A stretch of 64,000 nucleotides of DNA from contig CABIVS010000003.1 in NCBI GenBank assembly GCA_902362375.1, positions 538,060 through 602,059 of the forward strand, read 5' to 3'. Under the pieces are notes generated by a model. It saw only the letters and a program-made list of their open reading frames with translations, ran no database searches and was not told where the DNA came from. Position numbers and translations under genes: made by a program. The DNA comes from Bacteroidaceae bacterium (GTDB lineage: Bacteria > Bacteroidota > Bacteroidia > Bacteroidales > Bacteroidaceae). Positions 18,624 to 28,547 of the stretch are shown here, piece by piece (position 1 is the stretch's first letter; each line of letters begins with the position of its first letter).

Positions 18624-20168
18624 ATGAAAGAGCTTATTAACAATCTGGAAGAACTGAACAGGAAAGCAGAAAAAGGCGGCGGAGACGCTCGCATTGAAAA
18701 ACAACATTCTGTGGGCAAACTGACCGCCCGTGAACGCATCGATTTATTATTGGAGAAAGGTTCGTTTATCGAACTGGATAAGTTGGTAACCCATCGGTGT
18801 ACCGATTTCGGTATGGAAAAGCAGAAATTTGCCGGAGACGGGGTGGTGACGGGATATGGTATGATTGGCAAGCGCTTGGTTTATGTATTCGCACAGGATT
18901 TCACCGTATTTGGAGGAGCTCTTTCAGAAACGCACGCTAAGAAGATCTGCAAAGTGATGGACATGGCTATGCAGATGGGAGCGCCTATCATCGGATTGAA
19001 TGATTCGGGAGGCGCGCGAATTCAGGAAGGGGTACGTTCTTTGGCCGGATATGCCGAGATATTCCTGCGCAATTCTATGGCATCCGGAGTGATTCCACAG
19101 ATTAGCGCGATCATGGGACCTTGTGCCGGTGGTGCGGTTTATTCTCCTGCATTGACCGATTTTATTCTGATGGTGAAAAACTCCGGTTATATGTTTATTA
19201 CAGGACCGGATGTGGTGAGAAGCGTGACACAGGAAGAAGTGACTAAAGAAGAACTCGGCGGAGTAGGCGTGCACATGACAAAGTCCGGTGTAGCCCATCT
19301 TTCTGCGGAGAATGATATTGAGTGCATCAATTATATTCGCGAATTGATCTCCTATCTGCCGGGGAATAATATGGAAGAGCCTCCGTTTGTAGCGACCAGC
19401 GATTCGCCGACTCGCCTGACTCCGGAACTGGCAGATTTGATTCCGGCCAATCCGAATCAGCCATATAATATAAAAGAGATGATAGAAGCGGTGGCTGATG
19501 ATAATAGTTTCTTCGAACTTCAGGCAGAATATGCTGCGAATATTGTGACGGGTTATATCCGCCTGAATGGAAAAACGGTGGGAGTGGTGGCTAATCAGCC
19601 ATTGGTGCTTGCTGGTACACTGGATATCAATGCGTCTGTCAAAGCCGCCCGTTTTGTCCGCTTCTGTGATGCTTTTAATATTCCTTTACTGACATTGGTA
19701 GATGTGCCGGGATTCCTTCCGGGAGTCGATCAGGAATATGGTGGAATTATCCGTAACGGGGCAAAACTGCTTTATGCTTATTGCGAGGCTACGGTGCCGA
19801 AAGTGACGGTTATTACCCGCAAAGCATACGGTGGTGCTTACGATGTGATGAGTTCCAAGCATATCCGTGGAGATGTAAATCTTGCTTTCCCTACTGCCGA
19901 AATCGCGGTGATGGGACCGGATGGAGCTGTGAATATCCTTTTCCGTAAGGAAATAGATAAAGCCGAGAAACCCGAAGAGAAACGGAAAGAACTTCAGGAT
20001 GATTATCGCGGAAAGTTTGCCAATCCTTACCGGGCGGCGGAACTGGGATATGTGGATGAAGTGATCGATCCGGCGGTAACCCGTTTGCGGTTGATTCGAA
20101 GTTTCGAGATGCTTGCCAACAAACGGCAATCGAATCCTCCTAAGAAACATTCTAACCTACCGCTTTAG
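18624..20168 (+). CDS. Acyl-CoA carboxylase carboxyltransferase subunit (propionyl-CoA/methylmalonyl-CoA type)
   Basis: A 514-aa carboxyltransferase of the PccB/MmdA family. It moves carboxyl between biotin and an acyl-CoA. Hallmarks: [14 protein letters not shown] near 32; [18 protein letters not shown] and [12 protein letters not shown] in the first half; and [23 protein letters not shown] and [13 protein letters not shown] in the second. With the biotin carboxylase and carrier genes that follow, it makes a complete enzyme for propionyl-CoA carboxylation in the succinate/propionate route. Sequence alone does not separate the carboxylase and decarboxylase directions, and no membrane subunit of a sodium-pump decarboxylase is nearby. 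A TATCTTTG element at 18542-18549 is the likely promoter. Confidence 0.92.
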   Translation: MKELINNLEELNRKAEKGGGDARIEKQHSVGKLTARERIDLLLEKGSFIELDKLVTHRCTDFGMEKQKFAGDGVVTGYGMIGKRLVYVFAQDFTVFGGALSETHAKKICKVMDMAMQMGAPIIGLNDSGGARIQEGVRSLAGYAEIFLRNSMASGVIPQISAIMGPCAGGAVYSPALTDFILMVKNSGYMFITGPDVVRSVTQEEVTKEELGGVGVHMTKSGVAHLSAENDIECINYIRELISYLPGNNMEEPPFVATSDSPTRLTPELADLIPANPNQPYNIKEMIEAVADDNSFFELQAEYAANIVTGYIRLNGKTVGVVANQPLVLAGTLDINASVKAARFVRFCDAFNIPLLTLVDVPGFLPGVDQEYGGIIRNGAKLLYAYCEATVPKVTVITRKAYGGAYDVMSSKHIRGDVNLAFPTAEIAVMGPDGAVNILFRKEIDKAEKPEEKRKELQDDYRGKFANPYRAAELGYVDEVIDPAVTRLRLIRSFEMLANKRQSNPPKKHSNLPL

Positions 20169-20187
20169 GCTTGTTTATGGATTGAAT

Positions 20188-20274
20188 TTAGGCACGGATT
20201 ACGCGGATTTCACGGTTACTTTATGTGGTAACCTTTATTCTGCAAGCAATGTAATCCGCGTAATCCGTGCCTAA
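20188..20274. repeat. Dispersed 87-bp palindromic repeat, copy 2
   Basis: The arms begin TTAGGCACGGATTACGCGG and end with the exact complement. Relative to copy 1, ACACGG is changed to ACGCGG in one arm and CCGTGT to CCGCGT in the other, a compensatory pair that keeps the helix. It sits between the carboxyltransferase and biotin carboxylase genes of one operon. Confidence 0.9.
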
Positions 20275-20323
20275 TATTATTTGATTGCTCTTTTAAGTTT
20301 TTATTTCTAAAAAGAAAAAGATT

Positions 20324-21835
20324 ATGATAAAGAAAATATTAGTAGCCAACCGGGGTGAGATAGCGATGCGTATCTTCCGCACTTGCCGGGTGATGAATAT
20401 CTCGACAGTGGCTGTTTATACCCATGTAGATCGCGGGGCTTTGCACGTCCGTTATGCAGAAGAAGCCTATTGCATTTCCAATTCGCCGGAAGATACCTCT
20501 TACTTGAAGCCGGAATTGATATTGTCCATTGCCAAAAAGACCGGAGCCGCTATTCATCCGGGATACGGTTTCCTGTCAGAGAATGCGGATTTTGCCCGTC
20601 GTTGTGAAGAAGAGGGAGTGATTTTTATCGGACCGAGTGCGGATATTATTTCCAAAATGGGAATCAAGACGGAAGCCCGTAAGATTATGCGTGAAGCAGG
20701 ATTACCCATTGTGCCCGGAACCGAAACGCCCGTACAGGGCATTGATGAGGTGAAGAAGGTCGCTAATGAAGTCGGCTACCCCATTATGTTGAAAGCACTT
20801 GCGGGAGGTGGAGGCAAGGGGATGCGTCTGGTACGTACGGAAGAAGAGGTGGAAACAGCTCTCCGTTTGTCACAATCCGAAGCAGGGACCTCCTTTGGCA
20901 ATGATGCGGTTTATATTGAAAAATATATTGAGAATCCGCATCATATCGAAGTTCAGATCATGGGAGACAAGTATGGAAATGTCGTTCATCTGTATGAACG
21001 TGAATGTTCCATTCAGCGTCGTAACCAAAAGGTGATAGAAGAAAGTCCTTCTCCTTTTGTGAAAGAAGAGACGAGAAAGAAGATGTTGAAGGTAGCTGTG
21101 GAAGCCTGTAAGAAAATAGGTTATTACAGTGCCGGGACATTGGAGTTTATGATGGATAAAGATCAGAATTTCTACTTCCTTGAGATGAATACCCGTTTGC
21201 AGGTGGAGCATCCTGTGACGGAGGAGTGCACAGGCGTTGACCTGGTACGGGATATGATCACTGTTGCTGCCGGAAATCCGTTGCCTTATAAACAGGATGA
21301 TATACAGTTTAGCGGAGCAGCGATCGAATGTCGTATTTACGCCGAAGATCCGGAGAATAACTTCATGCCTTCTCCCGGTGTGATTACTGTCCGTGAAGCT
21401 CCCGAAGGCCGTAACCTGCGTCTTGACAGTGCCGCTTATGCGGGATTTGAGGTCTCTTTGCATTATGACCCGATGATTGCAAAGCTTTGTTGTTGGGGAC
21501 GTACCCGTGCTTCGGCCATTTCCAATATGGCACGTGCTTTACGAGAGTATAAGATTCTGGGAATTAAAACGACAATTCCTTTCCATCAACGTGTATTGAA
21601 GAATGCGGCTTTCCTGAAAGGTGAATACGATACGACATTTATCGATACGCGTTTTGATAAGGAAGATCTGAAACGTCGTCAGAATACTGATCCGACTGTG
21701 GCTGTCATTGCTGCCGCAGTGAGACACTACGAAAGGGAGAAAGAAGCGGCTTCCCGTGCCACTACACTTCCCGTAGTGGGCGAATCGCTCTGGAAGTATT
21801 ACGGTAAATTGCAGATGACTGCTAATAATTATTAA
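20324..21835 (+). CDS. Biotin carboxylase subunit
   Basis: A 503-aa ATP-grasp enzyme that carboxylates carrier-bound biotin with bicarbonate and ATP. Landmarks are the N-terminal KILVANRGEIAMRIFRTCR, IHPGYGFLSENADFA, the glycine-rich ATP loop KALAGGGGKGMRLV, FLEMNTRLQVEHPVTEE and IECRIYAEDPENNFMPSPG. The C-terminal 50 residues are longer than in a minimal AccC. It lies between the carboxyltransferase and carrier genes. Confidence 0.94.
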   Translation: MIKKILVANRGEIAMRIFRTCRVMNISTVAVYTHVDRGALHVRYAEEAYCISNSPEDTSYLKPELILSIAKKTGAAIHPGYGFLSENADFARRCEEEGVIFIGPSADIISKMGIKTEARKIMREAGLPIVPGTETPVQGIDEVKKVANEVGYPIMLKALAGGGGKGMRLVRTEEEVETALRLSQSEAGTSFGNDAVYIEKYIENPHHIEVQIMGDKYGNVVHLYERECSIQRRNQKVIEESPSPFVKEETRKKMLKVAVEACKKIGYYSAGTLEFMMDKDQNFYFLEMNTRLQVEHPVTEECTGVDLVRDMITVAAGNPLPYKQDDIQFSGAAIECRIYAEDPENNFMPSPGVITVREAPEGRNLRLDSAAYAGFEVSLHYDPMIAKLCCWGRTRASAISNMARALREYKILGIKTTIPFHQRVLKNAAFLKGEYDTTFIDTRFDKEDLKRRQNTDPTVAVIAAAVRHYEREKEAASRATTLPVVGESLWKYYGKLQMTANNY

Positions 21836-21879
21836 ATTAAAAATTGAGAATTGAAAATTAAAAAATAACGGAATTGGTT

Positions 21880-22404
21880 ATGGGTACAACATTAGCTACA
21901 TATTACGCCAAGCTTCAGGATATGCCGGACAGTGAATATAAGGTAGAAATTCTGGAGGACGGGCCAATCAAGAAGATTGCGGTCAATGGTAAGATATATG
22001 AGGTCGATTATAATATGGGTGGTGACTCCATTCATTCGATCATCATCGATCATCACTCGCATGGAGTGCAGATTTCTCCTTCTTCCAATAATTCATATAC
22101 GATTATGAATAAAGGGGAGCTTTATCAGATTGAATTGCAGGGAGAAATGGAGAAGATACATAATGCCCGCACTGCTGCTGAATCCGTAGGGCGTCAGGTG
22201 GTACAGGCACCGATGCCGGGAGTTATCTTGAAGACGTATGTAAAGAAGGGGGACCTCGTGAAACGGGGTGATCCGCTTTGTGTATTGGTGGCGATGAAAA
22301 TGGAGAATGAGATACGTTCGGTGACGGATGGAGTCGTGAAAGAAGTATTCGTGGAAAATGGCATGAAGGTGGGATTAAACGACCGGATTATGGTTATTGA
22401 GTAA
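21880..22404 (+). CDS. Biotin carboxyl carrier protein
   Basis: About 174 aa from ATG at 21880; the TTG two codons earlier is unlikely. The N-terminal 105 residues are a spacer and assembly region. The C-terminal 70 form the biotinyl domain with the AMKMEN motif, Lys140 being the biotinylated residue, preceded by QAPMPGVILKTYVKKGD. It receives carboxyl from the preceding biotin carboxylase. It needs biotin, which the minus-strand cluster 2.5 kb downstream makes. Confidence 0.93.
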   Translation: MGTTLATYYAKLQDMPDSEYKVEILEDGPIKKIAVNGKIYEVDYNMGGDSIHSIIIDHHSHGVQISPSSNNSYTIMNKGELYQIELQGEMEKIHNARTAAESVGRQVVQAPMPGVILKTYVKKGDLVKRGDPLCVLVAMKMENEIRSVTDGVVKEVFVENGMKVGLNDRIMVIE

Positions 22405-22420
22405 TTCTTTGAAAAAAACA

Positions 22421-22483
22421 GGGTAAATACGTGCTTTTATTCAAAAAAATATTTACTTTTGGCAGATAAGTACGTATTTACCC
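22421..22483 (+). promoter_or_regulatory. Hybrid-kinase promoter framed by a perfect inverted repeat
   Basis: TACTTTTG (22454-22461) fits the Bacteroides -7 element. It lies between GGGTAAATACGT (22421-22432) and its exact complement ACGTATTTACCC (22472-22483). The right arm ends 9 bp before the kinase start. The dyad could be a split operator, or a stem that ends the carboxylase transcript. Confidence 0.6.
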
Positions 22484-22492
22484 CGTTACATC

Positions 22493-24850
22493 ATGAGCAT
22501 CGAACAAAGCAAAGAAGCATTAGTAGAACAGTTAGAAGCACTTAAAAAAGAAAATGAGCAGCTTAGAAAAGAGCTTTCTGTTCTTAGGGATGAGAAGCGT
22601 AGCAATCATCCTGTTAGTTTTAAAGAGAAATACGCTGTTAGGATACTAGATTCTCTTCCCGATATGCTGACTGTCTTCAATCAGAGTGAGGTAGGCATTG
22701 AAGTTGTTTCTAATGAAGAAACCAACCATGTAGGAATATCAAACAAGGATTTTAAAGGGATGCGCATGCAGGATATGGTTCCACCGAAAGCGTATCAGAA
22801 TGTTCACTCCAATATGCAGCAGGCTGTTACTACCGGAACTGTTTCAACTGCACATCACGAACTGGATTTTAATGGTGAACGCCATTATTACGAGAACCGT
22901 ATTTTTCCGCTGGATGAGGAATACGTGCTGATTATGTGTCGTGATATAACGGAACGGGTAGCTACCCAAAGGCAACTGGAAGTTTTTAAAAGTGTGCTTG
23001 ATAAGGTGAGTGACAGTATTCTTGCTGTGGCGGAAGATGGAACGCTGGTTTATGCGAATAAGCAATTTATAGAAGAATACGGTGTAACGCAGGAGTTGGG
23101 TACACAAAAAATATATGATTTGCGTGTCTCTATGACAACAAAGGAAGCATGGGAACAAAAGCTGCAGGATATTCGTGATAATGATGGTAGCTTTGCTTAT
23201 CGTGCTGCTTATGTACGTCAGGGAGAAACTAAGGAGAGAGTACATCAGGTATCAACTTTCCTGATTCGTGAGAATAATCAGGAACTCACATGGTTCTTTA
23301 CGCAGGATATCACTGATGTTATCAAGAAACGGGATGAACTCCGCGAACTGAATCTGTTGTTGGATGGTATTTTGAATAATATTCCGGTCTATCTGTTTGT
23401 GAAGGACCCGGAAGATGATTTTAGATATTTATATTGGAATAAGGCATTTGCCGATCATTCAGGCATTCCGGCGTCTAAAGCTATCGGGCATACGGATTAT
23501 GAGATATTTCCGGTGCACGGAGACGCGGAGAAATTCCGTAAGGATGATTTGGAATTACTCCAGACTCATAAGCGTATTGATATGCAGGAAACTTATCTGT
23601 CGGCTAATGGAGAAGCGCGTATTGTGCAGACTTTGAAAGCGCTTGTACCGATGGAGGGACGTAAACCGTTGCTGATTGGCATTTCGTGGGATATTACTAA
23701 TCTTCAGAATATTGAGCAGGAACTGATCAAGGCAAGGATTAAAGCGGAGCAATCCGACAGATTGAAAAGTGCTTTCCTCGCTAACATGAGCCATGAGATC
23801 CGGACTCCGCTGAATGCTATTGTAGGATTCTCCCAATTATTGCCTTCTGCCGAAACTGCTGAAGAGAAAAATCTTTATTCGGGTATTATCAATCAGAACT
23901 CGGATATTTTGTTGCAATTGATTAATGATATTCTGGATTTATCGAAGATAGAGGCCGGAACACTCGAATATATCAAGCGTCCAATGAATCTGGGAGAGGT
24001 CTGCCGGACAATTTATACAGTTCATAAAGAACGTGTGAAAGAAGGGGTAACTCTCGTTTTGGACAATGAAGAGGAGGATTTGCTCATTGAGGGAGACCAG
24101 AACCGCATTATGCAAGTGATAACGAATTTCCTGACTAATGCAAGTAAGTTTACCTATGAAGGAGAGATCCGTTTTGGTTTTGAGCGAATGGATAAAGATA
24201 TCCGTGTGTACGTGAAAGATACAGGAATAGGGATAGAGCCGGAAAAGGTGGATCATATCTTCGAGCGTTTTGTCAAACTGAACTCTTTTGCGCAAGGGAC
24301 GGGATTAGGACTCTCTATCTGTCAGATGATTATCGAAAAGATCGGTGGAGAAATCGGGGTAACTTCCGAATTGGGTAAAGGCTCTACCTTCTACTTCACA
24401 ATTCCTTATGAAGAAACCGGAGAACTCGGTAATTTCTTCAAAGAGACAAAGGTGGAATCTAAAGGGAATACTGTCAATCGTGTACAACAAATTAAGAAGA
24501 TTCTGGTGGCAGAAGATGTGGAGAGTAATTTCATCCTATTGAAGAATCTGATTGGCAGGGAATATACATTGCTTTGGGCTAAAGACGGAGTGGAAGCTGT
24601 CGAAATGTATAAGCAGTACCAACCGGACTTAATCCTGATGGATGTGAAAATGCCGCGTATGGATGGACTGGAAGCAACCCACATTATCCGCTCTTATTCT
24701 AAAGAGATTCCTATCATTGCCTTGACGGCTTATGCTTTCGGGACTGATAAGGAACAGGCCTTAGAGATGGGGTGTAACGATTATGTGACTAAACCAATTT
24801 CGGAAAGATCATTGAGAAAGGCTTTGGATAAATATTCGACTACTGTTTAA
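22493..24850 (+). CDS. Soluble PAS-containing hybrid histidine kinase
   Basis: A 785-aa protein with no transmembrane segment. It has an N-terminal coiled coil (4-35); three PAS-like regions (about 47-155, 162-275, 285-405); HisKA with NMSHEIRTPLN (His434); HATPase_c with NFLTNASKF (N-box, 545-553), DTGIGIEPE (G1) and GTGLGLSIC (G2); and a C-terminal receiver (about 668-782) with Asp717 in LILMDVKMPRMDG and Lys in NDYVTKPIS. Cytoplasmic PAS domains suggest redox, ligand or metabolite sensing. There is no DNA-binding output domain, so phosphotransfer to another protein is expected. It sits between the biotin carboxylase operon and the convergent biotin synthesis operon. Confidence 0.93.
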   Translation: MSIEQSKEALVEQLEALKKENEQLRKELSVLRDEKRSNHPVSFKEKYAVRILDSLPDMLTVFNQSEVGIEVVSNEETNHVGISNKDFKGMRMQDMVPPKAYQNVHSNMQQAVTTGTVSTAHHELDFNGERHYYENRIFPLDEEYVLIMCRDITERVATQRQLEVFKSVLDKVSDSILAVAEDGTLVYANKQFIEEYGVTQELGTQKIYDLRVSMTTKEAWEQKLQDIRDNDGSFAYRAAYVRQGETKERVHQVSTFLIRENNQELTWFFTQDITDVIKKRDELRELNLLLDGILNNIPVYLFVKDPEDDFRYLYWNKAFADHSGIPASKAIGHTDYEIFPVHGDAEKFRKDDLELLQTHKRIDMQETYLSANGEARIVQTLKALVPMEGRKPLLIGISWDITNLQNIEQELIKARIKAEQSDRLKSAFLANMSHEIRTPLNAIVGFSQLLPSAETAEEKNLYSGIINQNSDILLQLINDILDLSKIEAGTLEYIKRPMNLGEVCRTIYTVHKERVKEGVTLVLDNEEEDLLIEGDQNRIMQVITNFLTNASKFTYEGEIRFGFERMDKDIRVYVKDTGIGIEPEKVDHIFERFVKLNSFAQGTGLGLSICQMIIEKIGGEIGVTSELGKGSTFYFTIPYEETGELGNFFKETKVESKGNTVNRVQQIKKILVAEDVESNFILLKNLIGREYTLLWAKDGVEAVEMYKQYQPDLILMDVKMPRMDGLEATHIIRSYSKEIPIIALTAYAFGTDKEQALEMGCNDYVTKPISERSLRKALDKYSTTV

Positions 24851-24858
24851 AAAATAAA

Positions 24859-24909
24859 GGATTATGGCTATATGTATCCGGTGAAAGTTACTTATGATAG
24901 CCATAATCC
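24859..24909. terminator. Long hairpin between convergent kinase and bioD genes
   Basis: GGATTATGGCTAT (24859-24871) pairs with ATAGCCATAATCC (24897-24909), 13 bp. Its position between two converging genes suggests a shared terminator, although T-runs are short. Confidence 0.55.
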
Positions 24910-24958
24910 ACAAAAGAGTACGATTGTTGTCGAGTGAAAGTAGTCGGTGATTGCTTTT

Positions 24959-25612
24959 CTATAGATTCTTTTTTATTTCCGGAACCAGTATAAATTTCGT
25001 TTCCGGAAAATACTTTTTCAGCCAGGTCCGGATAAATTCCATAGTATCATTCTGAATTGTCTTGTCTTCTACCGTAGGATATAAATTATATAATACGGTA
25101 TCTAGTACAATGCCGCGTTTTTGTATTGCTTCGAGACTAAGCAGGGTGTGATTGATGCTTCCTAGTTTGCCCGAAGTGACAAAGATTAGCGGATATTTCT
25201 CTTGAGCGATGTAGTCAATGGTCAAAAGTTCGGTAGTGAGGGGAACCAGAAGGCCGCCTGCTCCTTCGAGTAAAACAGAGTCATACCGTTCACTCAATTC
25301 TTCAGTTGCACGTTTTATTTTATCAAAGTCAATGGGACGGTTATCCAGTTGGGAAGCAAGATGCGGAGAGGCGGGATAAGAGAAAATCTCCGGCATGGTT
25401 AGTCCCTCTTGGTCTTCTTTGGTGAAAGGGATTCCCATGATTTGCCGGTGTAGGTCAATATCTTCGGAATGACCTACATTTCCCGTTTGAATAAATTTCT
25501 GGGTGATGGTGCGATGGCCGTTCTTGTTCCATTCACGAGCTAGAAAGCCGGTGGCATAACTCTTTCCGGCATCTGTATCGATACCGCTTACGAAATATAC
25601 ATTCTGTTTCAT
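24959..25612 (-). CDS. bioD: Dethiobiotin synthetase
   Basis: A 217-aa ATP-dependent enzyme that closes the ureido ring of 7,8-diaminopelargonic acid. The P-loop variant [17 protein letters not shown] is at 8-24, followed by Thr/Lys residues [10 protein letters not shown] and the catalytic loop [12 protein letters not shown]. It is the last gene of the biotin cluster and overlaps bioC by 4 bp. Confidence 0.93.
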   Translation of the reverse strand: MKQNVYFVSGIDTDAGKSYATGFLAREWNKNGHRTITQKFIQTGNVGHSEDIDLHRQIMGIPFTKEDQEGLTMPEIFSYPASPHLASQLDNRPIDFDKIKRATEELSERYDSVLLEGAGGLLVPLTTELLTIDYIAQEKYPLIFVTSGKLGSINHTLLSLEAIQKRGIVLDTVLYNLYPTVEDKTIQNDTMEFIRTWLKKYFPETKFILVPEIKKNL

Positions 25613-26457
25613 ACTTTTTTCTTTTTTGCGATGATATATATAGGGTGATATGTTAAGGACACGGAAGTGCCCTGAGTAAATTCCTGCGTGTAACGTTCAC
25701 AGAAGAGTTGCAAGTCACGACGAGTCCACTGCTGTTGGGGAAGATTGTTCTTAGATTTATTTTTTGAATTGTCGTCTGATGAACACAAATCGTTCTCTTG
25801 TCTTCCGGCAGTAGAGGATTGCGTTGATAAACCATTGACTCCGGTTTGCTTCAAGTGATATAGTACTTTTATCGGGTCTTTGAACGAAAGCGGGATAAGC
25901 TCTTCTTCTGAATACAGTATGTCAAAATGGGGTGATAAAGCTGCTTCAAGCTCTTCCCGTGAACGATAAGGAAGTCCGTTGCCGGTAAGTTCGCGTATTT
26001 CTTTCATGTTTTCTTTTCCGAAAGTGCTAAAAGCGAAATAACCCTGATTATTGAGCAAGGTATTACACCTTTCGAAGAAGTTTTCCGGTGACTCGAACCA
26101 TTGCAGGGCGGAACAGGAAGTAATCAGTGTGCTTTCGGCGGGGAAAGAGACTGTCTCGGCATCTCCCGGAAGAAAAGAAACTTGCTTTTTCTTTAATAAG
26201 TCTTCGCAGCAATATTTCATATCGGGGCAAAGGTCATTGAGTAATAACTCTTCCGGACGGAGGGTTTGGAGCAGCATACGGGAGTAAATACCGGTTCCGC
26301 AGCCAAATTCAATCACCTTCGAGCAGGGAGAAGATATATGTTCTGTAAGCAGATGGATCATTTTATCTGCTATTTGCCGTTGCACGTTTGCTTCCCTTGG
26401 ATAGGTAGTGATAGCTTTTGAAAAACGTTCTGCGATTAGTTGTTTATTCATAATCAA
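25609..26457 (-). CDS. bioC: Malonyl-ACP O-methyltransferase BioC
   Basis: A 282-aa SAM-dependent methyltransferase that starts pimeloyl synthesis by masking the malonyl carboxyl. Motif I is [16 protein letters not shown] (about 45-60); later motifs are [10 protein letters not shown] and [13 protein letters not shown] polar, Asn/Ser/Lys-rich insertion (about 218-242, with [10 protein letters not shown] and [11 protein letters not shown]) lies in the C-terminal third just before the conserved [16 protein letters not shown]. It looks like a surface loop expansion. bioC and bioD overlap by 4 bp, so they are translationally coupled. Confidence 0.9.
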   Translation of the reverse strand: MIMNKQLIAERFSKAITTYPREANVQRQIADKMIHLLTEHISSPCSKVIEFGCGTGIYSRMLLQTLRPEELLLNDLCPDMKYCCEDLLKKKQVSFLPGDAETVSFPAESTLITSCSALQWFESPENFFERCNTLLNNQGYFAFSTFGKENMKEIRELTGNGLPYRSREELEAALSPHFDILYSEEELIPLSFKDPIKVLYHLKQTGVNGLSTQSSTAGRQENDLCSSDDNSKNKSKNNLPQQQWTRRDLQLFCERYTQEFTQGTSVSLTYHPIYIIAKKKKV

Positions 26458-26521
26458 TATTTATTTAATAGGCTGATTTCCTGATGGTAATTGTACGTCA
26501 CTAATTAATTGCTAGCATCTT

Positions 26522-26607
26522 TTAGGCACGGATTACACGGATTTCACGGTTGCTTTGCAGCAACGACAACACTAAAATCCGTGTTAATCCGTGTCATCCG
26601 TGCCTAA
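26522..26607. repeat. Dispersed 86-bp palindromic repeat, copy 3
   Basis: The arms begin TTAGGCACGGATTACACGG and pair with the 3' arm with one mismatch. The core CTTTGCAG...AACACTAAAA is almost that of copy 1. It lies between bioG and bioC inside the biotin operon. Confidence 0.9.
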
Positions 26608-26646
26608 ATTATTATATGAACCAATAATGAACACATCAGTATCCGG

Positions 26647-27297
26647 CTACATGAGTATTGTATTAAAAAGCTCCTGTTGGTAATGTGCCGCTTCCACTTG
26701 TTTAAGAGAGTCCACTTGGTTTTCCCATGCCAAATATTGGTTATCCGGGAGGAAAATGCGGTCGCCTTTTCCTATGATAGCTTTTTGCCATTTAAAATCA
26801 GAGGGAGGCAATGATAAATATTGTTGTTGTATGGCGGCAAGTTCTTCTTTAAGTTCTTCAACCGGACGTTGGGGGGATATGGTTTGAAAAGCTTTATAGT
26901 CAGCTATTGAACCACACATTCTTCTTTGGAATTTCTGCAAGGTTTGTTCGTTCAGCCCTTGGAGTGTACCATCAAAAATGGAGGGAGCAATACCTTTGGT
27001 TTCGTGTATGGGATAGAGGGTACCGTTGATGGCGATACGTTGGGAGACAGGCAGATGTGGATGCTGCTTTATGAGTTGAGAAGCTGCCCAGACTCCCATC
27101 GACCAGGCGATGAGTGTAATCTGGGAATAGGTTTCCAATAAACCGACATCAAATGTTAATGAACGGTAGTCATAGCAAATCATCCAGTCCTTGTCAACAG
27201 GATGAATGGTCAGGAAAGGTGTTTCGTCCATTCCCCAACCGGCGAAGAAAAGCAATAGATGCTTCTGATTATTCTTTATGATAAAATGCTGTTTCAT
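26647..27297 (-). CDS. bioG: Pimeloyl-ACP methyl ester esterase BioG (DUF452)
   Basis: A 216-aa alpha/beta-hydrolase-like protein. It opens with LLLFAGWGMDETPF, and the nucleophile elbow AWSMGVWAA carries the catalytic Ser. By family knowledge BioG replaces BioH and removes the methyl group placed by BioC. Its place between bioF and bioC fits this. It overlaps bioF by 4 bp. Confidence 0.9.
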   Translation of the reverse strand: MKQHFIIKNNQKHLLLFFAGWGMDETPFLTIHPVDKDWMICYDYRSLTFDVGLLETYSQITLIAWSMGVWAASQLIKQHPHLPVSQRIAINGTLYPIHETKGIAPSIFDGTLQGLNEQTLQKFQRRMCGSIADYKAFQTISPQRPVEELKEELAAIQQQYLSLPPSDFKWQKAIIGKGDRIFLPDNQYLAWENQVDSLKQVEAAHYQQELFNTILM

Positions 27298-28448
27298 TCG
27301 TTTATCAGTTTGATGAGTTGGTCAATTTCATGTTCTGTGATGTCCGCTGTCAGTGAGAAGCGGATCCGTGAGGTTCCGTCGGGTACGGTAGGCGGGCGGA
27401 CGGGCAATGCATAGAATCCTTTGCGTTGGAGTTCTTCTGCTTTCATTATGGTATCTTCACAGGTTCCTATAATCATAGGTACAATATGGCTCACCGATGG
27501 GCAATTATATCCTTTGGCTGTAAGGGCTACCTTTAGCTTTTCGCTGATTTGTAGCAGGTGAGCCCTCTTATGTTGTAAAGCTGAAAGGTGTTCTAACACC
27601 CATGAAGTCCACTGAATATTGATAGGAGGGAGTGCGGTGGTGAATATAAACGTGCGCATTTTATTGATAAGATATTCCCGAATGAGTTCCCGGCAGACGA
27701 TATAAGCTCCTGCCGAAGCAATGGCTTTTCCAAATGTTCCTACCAGAAAGTCTATATCGTTGATACAGTCCTGTTCTTCAGCACATCCTAATCCCTTTTC
27801 CCCTCGTACACCAAAAGCATGAGCCTCATCTACATAAAGAAGAACATTGGAATAACTCTTTTTGAGCAGAATGAGAGCGCGAAGATCAGCTTCATCGCCA
27901 TCCATGCTGAAGATACTTTCGGTAACAATGATAATCTGCTCATAAGCGTTATGATTTTCAGCAATCAGTCGTTGCAACTGGGAAATATCATTGTGACGAT
28001 ACCGGATACATTTAGCTGATGATAATTTAATTCCGTCTATCAGGCTTGCATGTACCAGCTTGTCAGCAAGAATCAGTGTATGAGTATTGCAAATGGCAGG
28101 AAGTATTCCTGTATTGGCATGATAACCACTGTTGAATATGAGTGCACTTTCCGTTCCGAACATGGTGGCTAGCTGTTGTTCCAGCTTCTGATAGTCACTA
28201 AAATTACCGGTCAATAACCGGGAAGAAGAGGAGGTAGGCAGGAATGTTTCGGGAGTGAGTGTCTTTAAGAATTCCTCCCTCAATGAGATGTCATTGGCCA
28301 GTCCGAGATAATCATTAGAAGATAGGTTCAACATTCGTTGTCCGTTCAACAGAACATCTCGACCCTCGTGGATTAGCGGTGGGAGAGAACGGTAGTTCTT
28401 TTTCTCTTTCAAGGTCTGTAGTTCCTGGTTTATATACTCTAATGTCAT
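27294..28448 (-). CDS. bioF: 8-amino-7-oxononanoate synthase
   Basis: A 384-aa PLP enzyme of the alpha-oxoamine synthase family that condenses pimeloyl-ACP/CoA with alanine. Motifs are LNLSSNDYLGLA, SSSRLLTGN, IFNSGYHANTGIL, YVDEAHAFGVRGEKG and the PLP-lysine block VGTFGKAIASAGAY. It lies 221 bp after the bioBA gene, and that gap contains a cluster of short palindromes. It overlaps bioG by 4 bp. Confidence 0.93.
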   Translation of the reverse strand: MTLEYINQELQTLKEKKNYRSLPPLIHEGRDVLLNGQRMLNLSSNDYLGLANDISLREEFLKTLTPETFLPTSSSSRLLTGNFSDYQKLEQQLATMFGTESALIFNSGYHANTGILPAICNTHTLILADKLVHASLIDGIKLSSAKCIRYRHNDISQLQRLIAENHNAYEQIIIVTESIFSMDGDEADLRALILLKKSYSNVLLYVDEAHAFGVRGEKGLGCAEEQDCINDIDFLVGTFGKAIASAGAYIVCRELIREYLINKMRTFIFTTALPPINIQWTSWVLEHLSALQHKRAHLLQISEKLKVALTAKGYNCPSVSHIVPMIIGTCEDTIMKAEELQRKGFYALPVRPPTVPDGTSRIRFSLTADITEHEIDQLIKLINE

Positions 28449-28547
28449 GAATTGTTATTTTAAGTAATCAGTATTCGATATATGAATGATTGAAAGTGTA
28501 ATTAGTTGCCTATAAGATGTTTATCATCAGAAGAACTATTCTGAAAG

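Noticed and set aside
18624..22404. Sodium-pumping methylmalonyl-CoA decarboxylase operon
   Set aside because: A membrane beta subunit and the small gamma subunit are absent and a biotin carboxylase is present, so an ATP-dependent carboxylase is the better reading.
24859..24909. Terminal inverted repeat of an insertion sequence
   Set aside because: The arms enclose only 25 bp between convergent genes; a terminator hairpin explains them.
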